From positions 310,001 through 374,000 of the forward strand of contig NADL03000612.1 in NCBI GenBank assembly GCA_002205965.3: a DNA stretch of 64,000 bases, read 5' to 3'. Below are positions 47,681 through 57,299 of the stretch, piece by piece. Source of the stretch: Kappaphycus alvarezii (taxonomy: Eukaryota > Rhodophyta > Florideophyceae > Gigartinales > Solieriaceae). The stretch's first letter is position 1, and every line of letters begins with the position of its first letter. A program made the translations under genes and the position numbers. The notes under the pieces are model-generated. The model searched no databases. It had not been told where the DNA came from and saw nothing but the letters and a program-made list of their open reading frames with translations.

Positions 47681-47943
47681 GCAGCCTGTGCGTGCGAAAG
47701 CAAATGGATGGGGAGGAGAAATACGGATTGCCGGAGTCTCGATCGGTTGACCAAAGGCTTCAAAGGCGGTCGGAGGCGACGCAGATTTGGGATTTGGAAC
47801 GACATCTGCATGCGAGGAAAGTGCAATGATGTCCATCGATTTAGCTTCGTTTCTCGTTTCAAAGTGCGGAAATTCCGAATTTCCCGGTTAGGTGTTGAAA
47901 AGGGGAAACAAAGTTGGCCAGCTGGGCTGTGCTTGGTGGCTTT

Positions 47944-48126
47944 TCATTGAAAGAAGTTATTTTATTCAGTATCTACTGGGGACTGCGCACGTCCTAGCTA
48001 TACGTCTAAGATCTAACCGGATGTACCTCGTCGTCCATGCGCATCGGGGATCTGGACAGCATAGCCTGAGCAATGGATGAACAGAGGGTGCAACTCAGTC
48101 GCTGGTAGATACGGCGGCGGATAACA
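47944..48126 (-). repeat. diverged partial copy C of the 298-bp repeat
   Basis: The minus-strand reading TTATCCGCCGCCGTATCTAC through AGTAGATACTGAA aligns with positions about 36-230 of copies A and B at about 80%. It abuts the right inverted end of PIF/Harbinger-like element 2, which replaces the first 35 bp of the repeat. Confidence 0.65.
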
Positions 48127-48150
48127 TTTTAAAAACTCATAAAACGCCCC

Positions 48151-50109
48151 TCAGTTGGGGCCCGACGAACAACTCGGGACGTGTCCAACAGCGTAAGTTG
48201 TCACGATAACTCTGAAATCAATCTCACAGGACTCTTTAGCATGGGATTTGCATCACGGACTCTATCTCCGCGCCAGGCTGGTCAACGGCATCGCCCATTT
48301 CACCTACCTCTGACCCTGTCCGCGCCCTAATCGTTTCTACGACGCTTCCGTCTCAGTTCTTCGCTGATTTGAAGGTACGGTCTTTTGCCAACCGCAATAG
48401 ATATCACGATGGATTGGATCTCGATATGTCAAATGGCGAATAGCATGTAAGCTTGCTTCAACGCCATGGTGCGTGATACTAGCGCCCAAACATGACAGCT
48501 AGACTCGTCGATGCGCGCAACGCCTTCAAGCGTGTGGACAGGCAAAAAATGGTGATGCTTGTTCCCACCCAAACGCCCACCCGGGCGTGTTTTACGATGA
48601 TTCTATACGTACGTCCATTGCCGACCACGGTACTGTACTGTAAAGTAGCCCTACTACATCTCTATAATGGTGCTATCACATTACAGTATAGTACAGTATA
48701 GTGTACAGTACTGTACTGGACATTAGCGGCATAAAGTCGGAGAGGATTATTCGAACTTTTTAGCGAGGGAGAAAAGGGGGGGATGGATTGGCTGGAACCC
48801 ATTTGGAGTTGCAAATCTGCATGTGATATTGAATACATGTACCGATGGTCGAGGAAATGTCATATCATATCTTATTTTAGGGAGTGCTCATATCATATGT
48901 CCGGCACAATCAAATTGCTGTGATGGGTAGCTCGTTTGCTGTAATGCATGGAATTTGGACCTCTGTCGAGTGGAGTGTGTGGCTTGGCGTTGAGCTGGGG
49001 CATGTCAGCAAGAGCATTCAAGCAGTTTGACCCAACTTACAACTCGCTGCATAAAAGTAAATACAGTAGATTTCAGGGTAACCATAGGTAGCGCAATGGA
49101 GTATCATGAATGGTAATTACCGTGCTGTACGGTATTTGCTAAGTTGGTGAGAGATGATTGGTAGAATCGGCGGATCAAAGTTGCCCATTCAAGGGGCATT
49201 TACGTGGCATAGATTCGAATTGGAACACAATCTTCAGAGTTGCTTGATACTGTACAGGACTGTACTGTAGCATAGTGGTAAGCTGGGCAAAAATCAATTT
49301 GACCTTTTGGATGGTCACCAACAACAATTTCGGTAGGAAAGGTGGAACTGTACTGTACACCTCGGAATTGCTGTTGACATCAACAGCTTTTTGAGGTTTC
49401 CAAACTTGTTTGTGCGATGCGCTGCATTACACAATATTCTATTGTACAGTACAGTACTGTTCGACATGGGTTTTATACACCCACCACTCCCAAACAGCAT
49501 TCACAACGTATCCGATCTGATCTGACTTTTGCTACCGGCGGGCGCCGTTAATCCAACTCGCCATGCAGTTACCAGAACCGCTACAGTACCTAGAATTGAC
49601 AAATGTGCCACGATCAGTTGTGGGTTGGAACAACGCCTAGCGATGCGGCATCCAAGCATACGTCCTGACAAAGGCGTTTCGACGTCAGTGGGGATTCCAT
49701 CTCTGCGACTCGAATCCATTTGTGTTACTTGCAGCCATTACGATATTTTGAAACTTGACGCTATCACTTTGATTACGTTGCCTCTCCTACTCAAATCAAT
49801 AACATACTTCTCCCTACCTCATTACACCGCCATCAAAGTCACTTTCATCCATTGCCCAAACACCCCCATACCGCCGCTCTCAATTCAATTTTCGAAAACC
49901 GCTATCCCTCCCCCACCGCACAATCTGTCCGCCCTTCGAGCGCCGCTCACCCCGCATCCCTCACTACACCCGACTTTCCCGAAACCGCCATCAAGCAGCA
50001 GCAGCAACCTTTCCATCCCTCCCCACCCTGGCACACACCCATACTTCCTCCCCTGTGTTCCCCTGTCTCCCCCCACCATACCTCCAATCCCCACCCATCC
50101 CCTTCCCCC
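48151..50109. other. palindrome-rich intergenic region upstream of the CAP gene
   Basis: Copies of TACTGTAC/GTACAGTA are at 48631-48647, 48681-48718, 49247-49270, 49349-49360 and 49443-49460. A long Pro/Ser-rich reading at 49529-50109 upstream of the CAP signal peptide has no domain and is more likely 5' untranslated, C-rich DNA than coding sequence. Confidence 0.5.
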
Positions 50110-50985
50110 ATGTCGTTCCCGAAAATCCCCCTCCTCTTCCTTGTTTTCATCTTACCCGGCTACTCCACGCAAATCCCACAACACTGCGTCCTTGAACCGG
50201 ACGGCACCACCAAATGCAACCATGTCCCATCCCTCATGACCACTCTGCGTCTTGGCCGTGCCCCATGTCTCAAACTAGACATGCCCTGTTGGTCCTTACA
50301 AGCCACACGCTACACAAACGACATCCGCCAACGTTTCAAAGTCAACCCAATGCTCATCCCCGGTCCCCTCCGTCAACTGGACAACGCAATCCGCTACGCC
50401 GCTCTTCTGCATCAGCGTGGTCGATTACGACACCAGAATCTAAGACATGTGACCCGGGAGGTGAAATGCAAGCGATGGATCGGCGGGGAGAACATCGCCT
50501 TCAATTTCGCCACAGGCGATGTGGCAAAGGCATGCGTTTTGCAATGGTTGCATTCCAAGACGCATCGGGAGAATTTGGTGCGGCCGTGGTTTCGGGAGGT
50601 GGTGATCGGCTTTCATTTCGGTAGGTCTGGACGGGTGTATTGTGTACAGACGTTTGGATTGGTGCACAAGTACGGGACGTTTGGTGCGGAGGGGGGGAGA
50701 GGATGCCAGCGGGTGTCGGTACGAGGTCGATGGAGGAAGAGGAGACCAAGGAAACGGAGGGGGTTGTCGAGGCGCATGCGGGAGGAGGGAAACCGGGCGT
50801 GTCGATGTATTGAGTTGGGAAGGAAATGTTGGTTTTCGCTGCGGCAGTTGAGCGGGAATCGGTGCAGACCGTTTGTTAGGGGGGGGTTGCAGCCGATGGC
50901 GTGCAAGTGGGTTTGTTGTAGGTATTGTCGGTTCTTCCCGAGGGATTCGTTGTGTAGGAAGCCAGTTGTGAGGCGGCAGTGTTAG
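50110..50985 (+). CDS. secreted CAP (SCP/PR-1) domain protein with Cys-rich basic tail
   Basis: 291 aa from the Met at 50110, chosen because it is followed at once by a signal peptide (FPKIPLLFLVFILPGYST, residues 3-20). The frame extends upstream to a Met at 49852, but that part is low-complexity. The CAP domain covers about 65-190: LDNAIRYAALLHQ (90-102), RLRHQN with His108, GGENIAFNF (125-133, Glu127), WLHSKTHRENL (146-156) and VYCVQTFG (177-184). CAP proteins are secreted and bind lipids or act as proteases or toxins in some lineages. Here the function is unknown. Residues 199-291 form a tail with a basic cluster (WRKRRPRKRRG) and 11 cysteines, ending at the C-terminus. No intron is evident. 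Outer-surface or extracellular location is inferred. Confidence 0.8.
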   Translation: MSFPKIPLLFLVFILPGYSTQIPQHCVLEPDGTTKCNHVPSLMTTLRLGRAPCLKLDMPCWSLQATRYTNDIRQRFKVNPMLIPGPLRQLDNAIRYAALLHQRGRLRHQNLRHVTREVKCKRWIGGENIAFNFATGDVAKACVLQWLHSKTHRENLVRPWFREVVIGFHFGRSGRVYCVQTFGLVHKYGTFGAEGGRGCQRVSVRGRWRKRRPRKRRGLSRRMREEGNRACRCIELGRKCWFSLRQLSGNRCRPFVRGGLQPMACKWVCCRYCRFFPRDSLCRKPVVRRQC

Positions 50986-51658
50986 GAGGTGGGGAACTGG
51001 TGCTCAGTGGGAAGAGAAAGTGGTTCGTGATGATTGCAGAATGGTCAAGGGTTGGATTGATGTGTTTGGCGACTGTGGTGTAAAAGTCGTCGTGTGAATA
51101 AGATGAGGTTCTCGCGAGTTTACCGTATACTGTACAGATGACGAATGCTGAGGATTGCAGGAGGTTCTGAGAGGCTGAGGTAAAAGTTCCCTCAGTGATG
51201 TTAGGAAAACATTTCGTGACTTTTGACAAACCCGGCAGGAATTAAAACGCTGTTGAGAGGATAAGAAAAAGGGAGAGAACGTGGGACCATTCCCTAAAGA
51301 TTGAAGTGACAGAAGTTTTATTGACTTTCCCCGTTCAACTGCCGCCAGGGTCGATTGAATAATCGATTACTGTAAGTCGCATGCAGGATGTTACTGTTCT
51401 ACTGGGTAAATTACAGTAGTTCCAAGTCTCCAGCGATGACAAGACAACATCCCTTATAATCATCATTAGAAATTACAGCACAATGTTGTATTGTACAGTA
51501 CTGTACTGTACTGGCGCATGCACAGCATTACCTTCTCTTTAACCTTCTCGCCGATCACCGATCCGAAATCACAGCAGCCATGTGCTTCCTCTGCCGTGGT
51601 CTACCTGTTTCCGCCAAACTCTACCTGCAACGTCCCCCCCTTCTGCATACTTTCAACC
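50986..51658. other. intergenic region between CAP and AAGAB-like genes
   Basis: Both neighbours are on plus, so this holds the downstream gene's promoter. GTATTGTACAGTACTGTAC.. at 51488-51512 lies about 150 bp before the next start codon. No gene is seen. Confidence 0.5.
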
Positions 51659-52411
51659 ATGCAACCTCCCAAACCACAAGAACTTGTCGTAGTTTCCATC
51701 GACTCCCCTCACAATCTAAACTCCCTTCTCACCCACCACTTCCGCATGAACGACAACCACCAAATTCCTTTCTCAAACAAATACTATTCCATCTCCGTAC
51801 CAATCCACACCTATTCCGCCTCCCAGCTCCTCTCTAACCCTCTACCTCCCGACTTTCAAGCTTCCCTTCGCCATTCTCCAGCCATCTCACTCATTCTCTC
51901 CTCGTCCCAAACATCTTCCATTACCACCGCTACTAACCTCTGGTCAAAACTCTCCCCGTTCTGCTCCGACTCTACCGTTGTTCTCCTATTCATCGACAAA
52001 AGCTCGCTTGATGAGTCCGCAACCTATGATCTCGTCGACTGGGGCTCCACCTGCAACGTCGAGATCATCACCGCCTTATTATGTCAAGAGGAACACATTG
52101 ATATCGTCACACGCATTGAAAACGCTCTACAATGTGCTACCTGGCCTCAAGTCTCTTCCGGCGCAGTAGTTGAACCCCCCTGTGACAATGACCAACATCC
52201 CGACATTGAACATGATATCGACAACAAGGCCCCTGCTACTACAGTATTGTCAACCCCGACACGTCTAAGAAGAGCGCTTGACGACGCTGATGTCACAAGG
52301 TTGGTCGATGAACTACTGCTACAGGATGCCGACGACTCGGACCATGATTCCGACGACTTGAGCCATGCCTCTACCGCCTCTGACAGTGAAAAGCCCGACA
52401 ATCCACCTTGA
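51659..52411 (+). CDS. probable AAGAB/p34 (IRC6-like) adaptin-binding protein
   Basis: 250 aa from the Met at 51659. A longer reading starts at 51491, but its extra 56 codons overlap promoter-type palindromes. The protein opens with a strand (ELVVVSID) in place of a GTPase P-loop. It then has IPFSNKYYSISVPIH (36-50), matching the NKYY segment of AAGAB, TVVLLFIDKSS (106-116), a helix ending VTRIENALQCATWPQV (150-165), and an acidic tail (LLLQDADDSDHDSDD). AAGAB/p34 is a pseudo-GTPase chaperone for clathrin adaptors AP-1 and AP-2 in the cytosol. The identification rests on layout and the NKYY motif, so it is moderately sure. It appears to be a single exon. Confidence 0.5.
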   Translation: MQPPKPQELVVVSIDSPHNLNSLLTHHFRMNDNHQIPFSNKYYSISVPIHTYSASQLLSNPLPPDFQASLRHSPAISLILSSSQTSSITTATNLWSKLSPFCSDSTVVLLFIDKSSLDESATYDLVDWGSTCNVEIITALLCQEEHIDIVTRIENALQCATWPQVSSGAVVEPPCDNDQHPDIEHDIDNKAPATTVLSTPTRLRRALDDADVTRLVDELLLQDADDSDHDSDDLSHASTASDSEKPDNPP

Positions 52412-52487
52412 ATCACCTTCATCCACCATCCCCTGCCTTTTTTATCGTATCGCTCCTCATTCTCACTACACTATCCTGTAATCCACC

Positions 52488-52760
52488 ATGTCTCCCAAGG
52501 AACACCCATCCCGTCCCGTTGCATCTCCAGCTTTCCGCCCCATCCTCCGCCGCCCCCGCAATCCCAACCCTGTACACAACATCGAGTATACGCTACTCAC
52601 CCCTAATATCCCACCTTGTCCTCCATTTCCAGACCATTCCCCGCCAACCTGTCCATCGATGCCAAACCCGACCGCCTTTTTGAGACTAGCCTCGACTATT
52701 GCCCTTCCCATTCCCACGTCTCGCCCATCTGCAACTATTACCATCACACGTTTCCCGTAA
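52488..52760 (+). CDS. small Pro-rich ORF, unrecognised
   Basis: A 90-codon frame starting MSPKEHPSRPVASPAFRPIL, with a good start context (CCACCATG). It is rich in Pro, Ser, Thr and Ile, with no domain or signal peptide. It starts 76 bp after the stop of the AAGAB-like gene, so it could be a 3' untranslated stretch, a short gene, or the first exon of one. Confidence 0.25.
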   Translation: MSPKEHPSRPVASPAFRPILRRPRNPNPVHNIEYTLLTPNIPPCPPFPDHSPPTCPSMPNPTAFLRLASTIALPIPTSRPSATITITRFP

Positions 52761-53978
52761 TTGTCGCACCTGGCACTGCTTCTCACTAGGTTACAACTTT
52801 AGCGGTAGCCCTTGACGAGCAGAGGAGATATGCCCGTGGGTCGTTGAGCGCCCGTTTTCATTTGCATTTTCTGGTCTGCTAAGCAAACCCCGGTCACTAT
52901 CCTGAGGTATGTTTACCATGCAGTGTTTCTGCACAGTGTAGTGAATACCCTGACGTGTGTGTGGATCGGCAGAGGCCTAGTATTAACGCACGCAAGCCGC
53001 CCACACGCCGGCAACCGCCGGTTGTGCTCTCATTATGACTTATCGCCTGACCGCTCTGGACTGGAGACGTGTCGCAACTCTTCGAGGGGAAACTGCCCGC
53101 GCAAGTAGTGCAAGTTTAGACTCAAGGTTTCGAGAAGGTTGAAACGTGTGTCGGGAAAGATGAAGGTGGTGATCAGTCAGGAACTGTTGTACTTGGTACC
53201 ACAGATGGAGAAAGCGATATCAGGCTGGTGCGATGCAAGCTTCTCCGATGATTCTGGTAAGACAGGAAACATTTTGCAGGGAAGGCCGCGGACTACAATG
53301 TACAGTGAGGGGAAGACCTGTGGTTAAGTTGGTAACGGCCATTGTGGGGGAAATAAAGAGAAGGTTGACGTTTGTTAACAAAAAATTGGTCACCAAACCC
53401 GAAAATTGTAGGACAGTGAGAGAGGTGAGGAAGAGTCGATGGGATTCCGAAGAAAAAGAGACTTGTGAAGGGAGGGGCGGAGTTTGATCTGGTAAATAGC
53501 AGTGCATATTTGAATACAACGCAAAGTTGCCAGCCACTGTGAGGATAGGGATAACCAGTTTCAGGTCACACCGGAAAATCAACTAGACGCTATGACTTTT
53601 CTTGGAAGCTGGTGGACATTACGTTCGCAAAGGCGAATAACGGGGTTGTGGTGTGCGGGGCGAGAGGAAGGAATAGCAGTAATTGCATTGGGGGCTAGAA
53701 TATTGTAAACGAGGCTAACGGGTAACAAATGGAGCGGGCTGGGACTGGAAGAGCGCGTGCAAACCACTGCTTGAGCAAGACGAGAAGGGAAAGAGTAAGG
53801 AACGACTGCTGCCAAGGCGCGACCGGCACGCGTCTCTACGTAGATCTCAGCATTGTGAGCTTTCCTATCCTCGACTGGGCAATTGGCTTTGGTTATGCTG
53901 ATAACCAGCATGGACTGAGAGGGTGCGGAAGGGCATTCGGGTTTATTGGGAGAGCGACGCAAGTGCCTTGATGCGACC
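52761..53978. other. no gene recognised
   Basis: Short open frames on both strands without domains. Nothing is supported. A 62-codon frame at 53139-53327 is not distinctive. Confidence 0.45.
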
Positions 53979-54032
53979 ACAACACTTACAGTAATACTGT
54001 ACAGTACGGTACAGTATTACTGTAAGTGTTGT
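53979..54032. repeat. perfect 24-bp-arm hairpin built on TACTGTACAGTA
   Basis: Arms 53979-54002 and 54009-54032 are exact reverse complements around a 6-bp spacer (AGTACG). Each arm contains CTTACAGTAATACTGTAC. Outside the right arm another GTACAGTAC follows. Such a perfect hairpin points to recent origin or selection. Confidence 0.85.
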
Positions 54033-54059
54033 ACAGTACTTATCACGAATGGGAAGATT

Positions 54060-54430
54060 AAGCGGCGTTGCATCTGGTTTCCGTATTACAGTTCCTCCAT
54101 CACCAAAGCGACGCAAGTCGCCGGTGGGGCTGCCGTCCTCATGCACTATCGCAAGATCCAGGACCTACAGCACAAGCTGCCAAGGCGCCTGGCCCCCCCC
54201 TCTCTGCCCTCCCGCGACCCAGGTTTCCGATTCCAGCCTCTGGTTTTCGACTCCCTCGGTGCACCCTCTGCGGATACCGCATTATTTATTGAAGAGTTTG
54301 TGCCACGTGCAGCCACGAAATGCCACACCTCGGACGCTGCGATTCGCACACGCATCTACCAGCGTATCAATTCCACTTTGTGGTCGTCGGTGGCTATGGC
54401 CATCATATCGCGGGCCCCACTGCACGTGAC
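54060..54430 (+). pseudogene. LINE-like ORF C-terminal fragment
   Basis: One frame reads VLMHYRKIQDLQHKLPRRLA, FQPLVFDSLGAPSADTALFI and IRTRIYQRINSTLWSSVAMA followed by IISRAP. This is the end segment of the non-LTR retrotransposon protein family that also supplied the 16407-16750 fragment: F-P-hh-D-hG, then a QR-S-LW-NA-like helix. It directly follows the hairpin. RT and endonuclease parts are absent, so this is a truncated copy. Confidence 0.5.
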
Positions 54431-54579
54431 CGATGTGGTCTATCCAGTTAGCTCTTACCTGAATAGTCGGTCAGTCGGTGTACACTCAAGATAAGTAAAG
54501 AGTAGAAGATTCTCTCTTGGAAATACAGATAACATAAACTATATTTATGTACTATTTACAGGCCTGTACAGTAGTGTGG

Positions 54580-55245
54580 CTACTGTATTTTGCCCTTACT
54601 ACTATTTGTGTTTCTTGCTTCTGCGAAATCTGCCCATGCCATAATTCCCTCGCCTCGATTTTGTCTTTTCGGGAAAGTTTGAATCTTCTCTCTGTTATCT
54701 TGCCACTTCACAGCCAAACCGTCTGATCCGTCTAAAGTGAACTTTTCACCGGACCAGACCAATCATACCAGCCCGCCACGATCCAGTCAAGGTTCTCAAG
54801 TGCCCATTCCTTGCGGTCCCGTTTGAGCCTAGATTTCATTGCGGGAGTAGTCATAACTCTTTTTAAGTCGTAACAGGGCACTGATTCAGCGCTCAACGCA
54901 CGGTGTGGGGGTTGAAAATCAGCTTCAGCGTCTTAATAATTGCATGCGCACCGCTACCACTTCTTTTTGCCTCTCGAATAATGAGCCGTTTGTCCCCATC
55001 TGATAATTTTTTTGGTCGTCCCAGGGAAAAGCGCCTCCTGTAATTGTCGCCAAGTCACAACAAGTTGCGGTTTACTGTTGCGCTCTTGTGGATGGCGTCA
55101 GCAATCGCTTCCGGAGACATTGCTCCGTGGTGTTATGCTAAACTTATGCCTTTCTCCTTGTCTGACAATCACTTTCCTCGTAGCATGTTTTAGGGAAGGA
55201 TGTTCGGTTAGGCAGTTGGTGAATGCCTTCAATTTTGCTTAGAGG
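54580..55245 (-). pseudogene. Tc1/mariner-like transposase fragment
   Basis: The minus strand at 54762-54580 reads MVWSGEKFTLDGSDGL, then KIQTFPKRQNRGEGIMAWAD, matching the Tc1 core (h-SDE-F-hDGPDG..., then G-hM-WG). The usual first-Asp motif SDEK is SGEK here, so that catalytic residue is lost. Degraded N-terminal sequence with several stops extends to about 55245. The remaining catalytic half is missing beyond 54580, where TACAGTAG repeats begin. Confidence 0.65.
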
Positions 55246-56800
55246 TGTCTAAGCTAACATTATATACAGTACTACACGTAAAGTTTGAATCAGTTTGCCC
55301 TGCTTAGCAACGAATTACTTCAAGTTAGCTGTTTCTATTTATATTTTTTGTCCACTTTCTAGAATGCATAGAAGCAAATATCTTCAAAAATATTTACACA
55401 AGTAAAGATCTGATTGTTGCATCTTCATCAGCTAATTTAATTCCGTTGACGAACGTTATCAAACACACTCTTACTGCTGTATTTAGCTAATCGTTTCTAC
55501 TTTCTAGTTTTCTTATAATTTTGTCCACTACTGTACAGTATTTCTGTCCTAAGCAGTCTATATGTTCTCTATATTATTTTAATTTTAACGATTCCTGTCA
55601 AGATCTTTGTAGTGTCAGGGTCACTAGTAACCCCCGCAGGACTATCCGCTATGGATTTTACGGCATAATCAGTAAATGTGCTAGAGATAGTCGAAGGTAT
55701 CCACCGCTTATAAAAGTTCTTGTCGCCTCGCACAACGAAGTAAGAAAGAGCATTGACAATCTTATTCTCAATTTATTCAACTGCTCTACACTGGCAAAAG
55801 GTTCTACTGATTTCAGGATCGCCGCTAACGCCGCCAATCTGGTTTCTATCTAGATAATTTTCGAGCAAATCCTAATTTACAGTGGTCCTAGTTCAGCATT
55901 GTTTCAAGCCAGGTGAAAGTTGGTAAATACTAAAAATTACGTTGACCACTATACAGTGGTCAATGAGGGCGACAGACCGATTGCAGTACTACGTAGCGCA
56001 CCCGGAATCGCGATCATCCCTGTGTAAGCGTTCAACATCTGTCAGAAGCACCCCAACTCTGATTGTAAGCATCGAAAACACGAATTTCACACGAATTTCG
56101 GTAAGTATCGCAGTGTCGTCTACTAATCAGAAGCATACACGTAGCATACAAAAAATGCCGTTCTCGACCAAGCTGAGGCCTTCATTCTTGGGTTATCAAG
56201 AAAATACAGGGTTCCTTATACTTTCAGGTTCAGCATTGTGCACTACATATGTAAATTCGGGTTAAGGCGAAGGTCAAATTCCAGATATTCCACGTGTATC
56301 CCGTCGTCAAATTTCAGCAATGGATCTTACAGGTCTTCCGTCTTTTACAGTGCATACTGTATAAATTTTTGCGTCCAATCACGGCCAAAGACTGATCTAA
56401 CTTGGCAATTGCAAGGAACTGTGCCCTAGATTGACAGGTGACAGTACTATTGTATTGTGCGCCTGGTAATACAGTGGCTATCGTATACTTCATGTACTGC
56501 TTTAAAGATATCAGAACGGCTATATGAGGCAAACCTCACTACCCAATCAGGGCGGTAGGAGGGCAAGGCACTTTTGACTACTACTGATGAATCGCTCTAT
56601 TCGACTATTTTAGGAGCTTGCTATATTAAATTACACAAACACGGGACTGCAAAAGCATCCCAGGAGCTCTTTGTACCCTTTCACTGTGACTTTCATTTCT
56701 CGCTTCCCCTCTCTAACACCGCGTTTACAACACAAAAGGCTAACAGTGCTTACAGATCTACGGCTAGGACTCCGCTGCGGCTACGCCGCAAGCTGACCGT
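55246..56800. other. no gene recognised
   Basis: A plus-strand reading at 55630-55853 (RYPPLIKVLVASHNEVRKSI) and one near 56200-56330 look protein-like but match nothing I can name. They may belong to the decayed element that continues at 56819. One palindrome, CTACTGTACAGTATTT, lies at 55528-55543. Confidence 0.35.
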
Positions 56801-56818
56801 CGGTTAGCTTATCGCGCT

Positions 56819-57109
56819 GTGGTTACTAAGGCTACTTGTGCACGTGTGACTGTAAAGAAAAGGACCTGCAAGCTCTTCATGGTCACTTGCACCGGGTCTA
56901 AAACCTACTTCGATCATTTACAGAGCCAAAACCACAAGAAAAGCTTACAGGATAAGAAAATCCGCCTTACCGTCAGGAGTGCAACCGAAGCTTCGAGAGC
57001 CATTGACATTTACAGAGCCACAAGCCTTGAAAGTATCATTTTAGGTTGGTGGCAAATTAGATTTAGTAAAATTCAATATGAACATTCGATCTTGTTCTTA
57101 GTAAATTAA
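56819..57109 (+). CDS. small ORF with JAZ/U1-like C2H2 zinc finger, probably transposon-derived
   Basis: A 96-codon frame with TCKLFMVTCTGSKTYFDHLQ then SQNHKKSLQ. Spacing and the DHL..NHKK ending resemble the JAZ/U1-type zinc finger that binds structured RNA. The first Cys pair reads C-x2-F rather than C-x2-C, so one ligand may be lost. The preceding frame (56574-56807) could be another degraded finger. It lies just upstream of a gag-like fossil and may be part of it. I cannot tell a host gene from a remnant, but a remnant is more likely. Confidence 0.3.
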   Translation: MVTKATCARVTVKKRTCKLFMVTCTGSKTYFDHLQSQNHKKSLQDKKIRLTVRSATEASRAIDIYRATSLESIILGWWQIRFSKIQYEHSILFLVN

Positions 57110-57299
57110 AATTTTGAATTCTGAAACTAATTGTGACTCGTGCTTGAAAATCGAAAAAAATGAAAAAAGGTCTCAGGGGGAAAAACAAAGGGCGAGAAAA
57201 TATTAAGTCACCTCACAAAAAGGACGTAAAATAGATTAAAAAGGAAAGCACTGAAAAGGCCACAATTTTCGAAGCATTAAATCTCCTTTAATTGTCACT

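Larger units (their letters stand above)
44102..48150. mobile_element. PIF/Harbinger-like DNA transposon 2 with two convergent genes
   Basis: About 4.05 kb. The left end is GGGGCGTTTCATGACTTCTTG (44102). The right end, read inward from 48150, is GGGGCGTTTTATGAGTTTTT. Both resemble the ends of element 1 (GGGGCGCTCTATGAGCTCTTG). It holds a transposase on plus (about 44350-45670), an unrecognised accessory frame on minus (45755-47035), a purine-rich tract, and a diverged piece of the 298-bp repeat next to the right end. It begins 75 bp after the Tc1 element at 42482-44026. Both genes are broken. Confidence 0.65.

Noticed and set aside
47285-47862. Overlapping open frames on both strands in the purine-rich tract
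   Set aside because: The lack of stops follows from GA-rich composition. The products are low-complexity and lie inside a transposon.
49529-50239. 236-codon frame upstream of and overlapping the CAP gene
   Set aside because: It overlaps the CAP start in another frame. Its product is Pro/Ser-rich from CCC/TCC repeats, with no domain.
53946-54150. Extension of the LINE frame upstream through the perfect hairpin
   Set aside because: The reading through the palindrome is accidental, since the LINE homology starts after about 54120.
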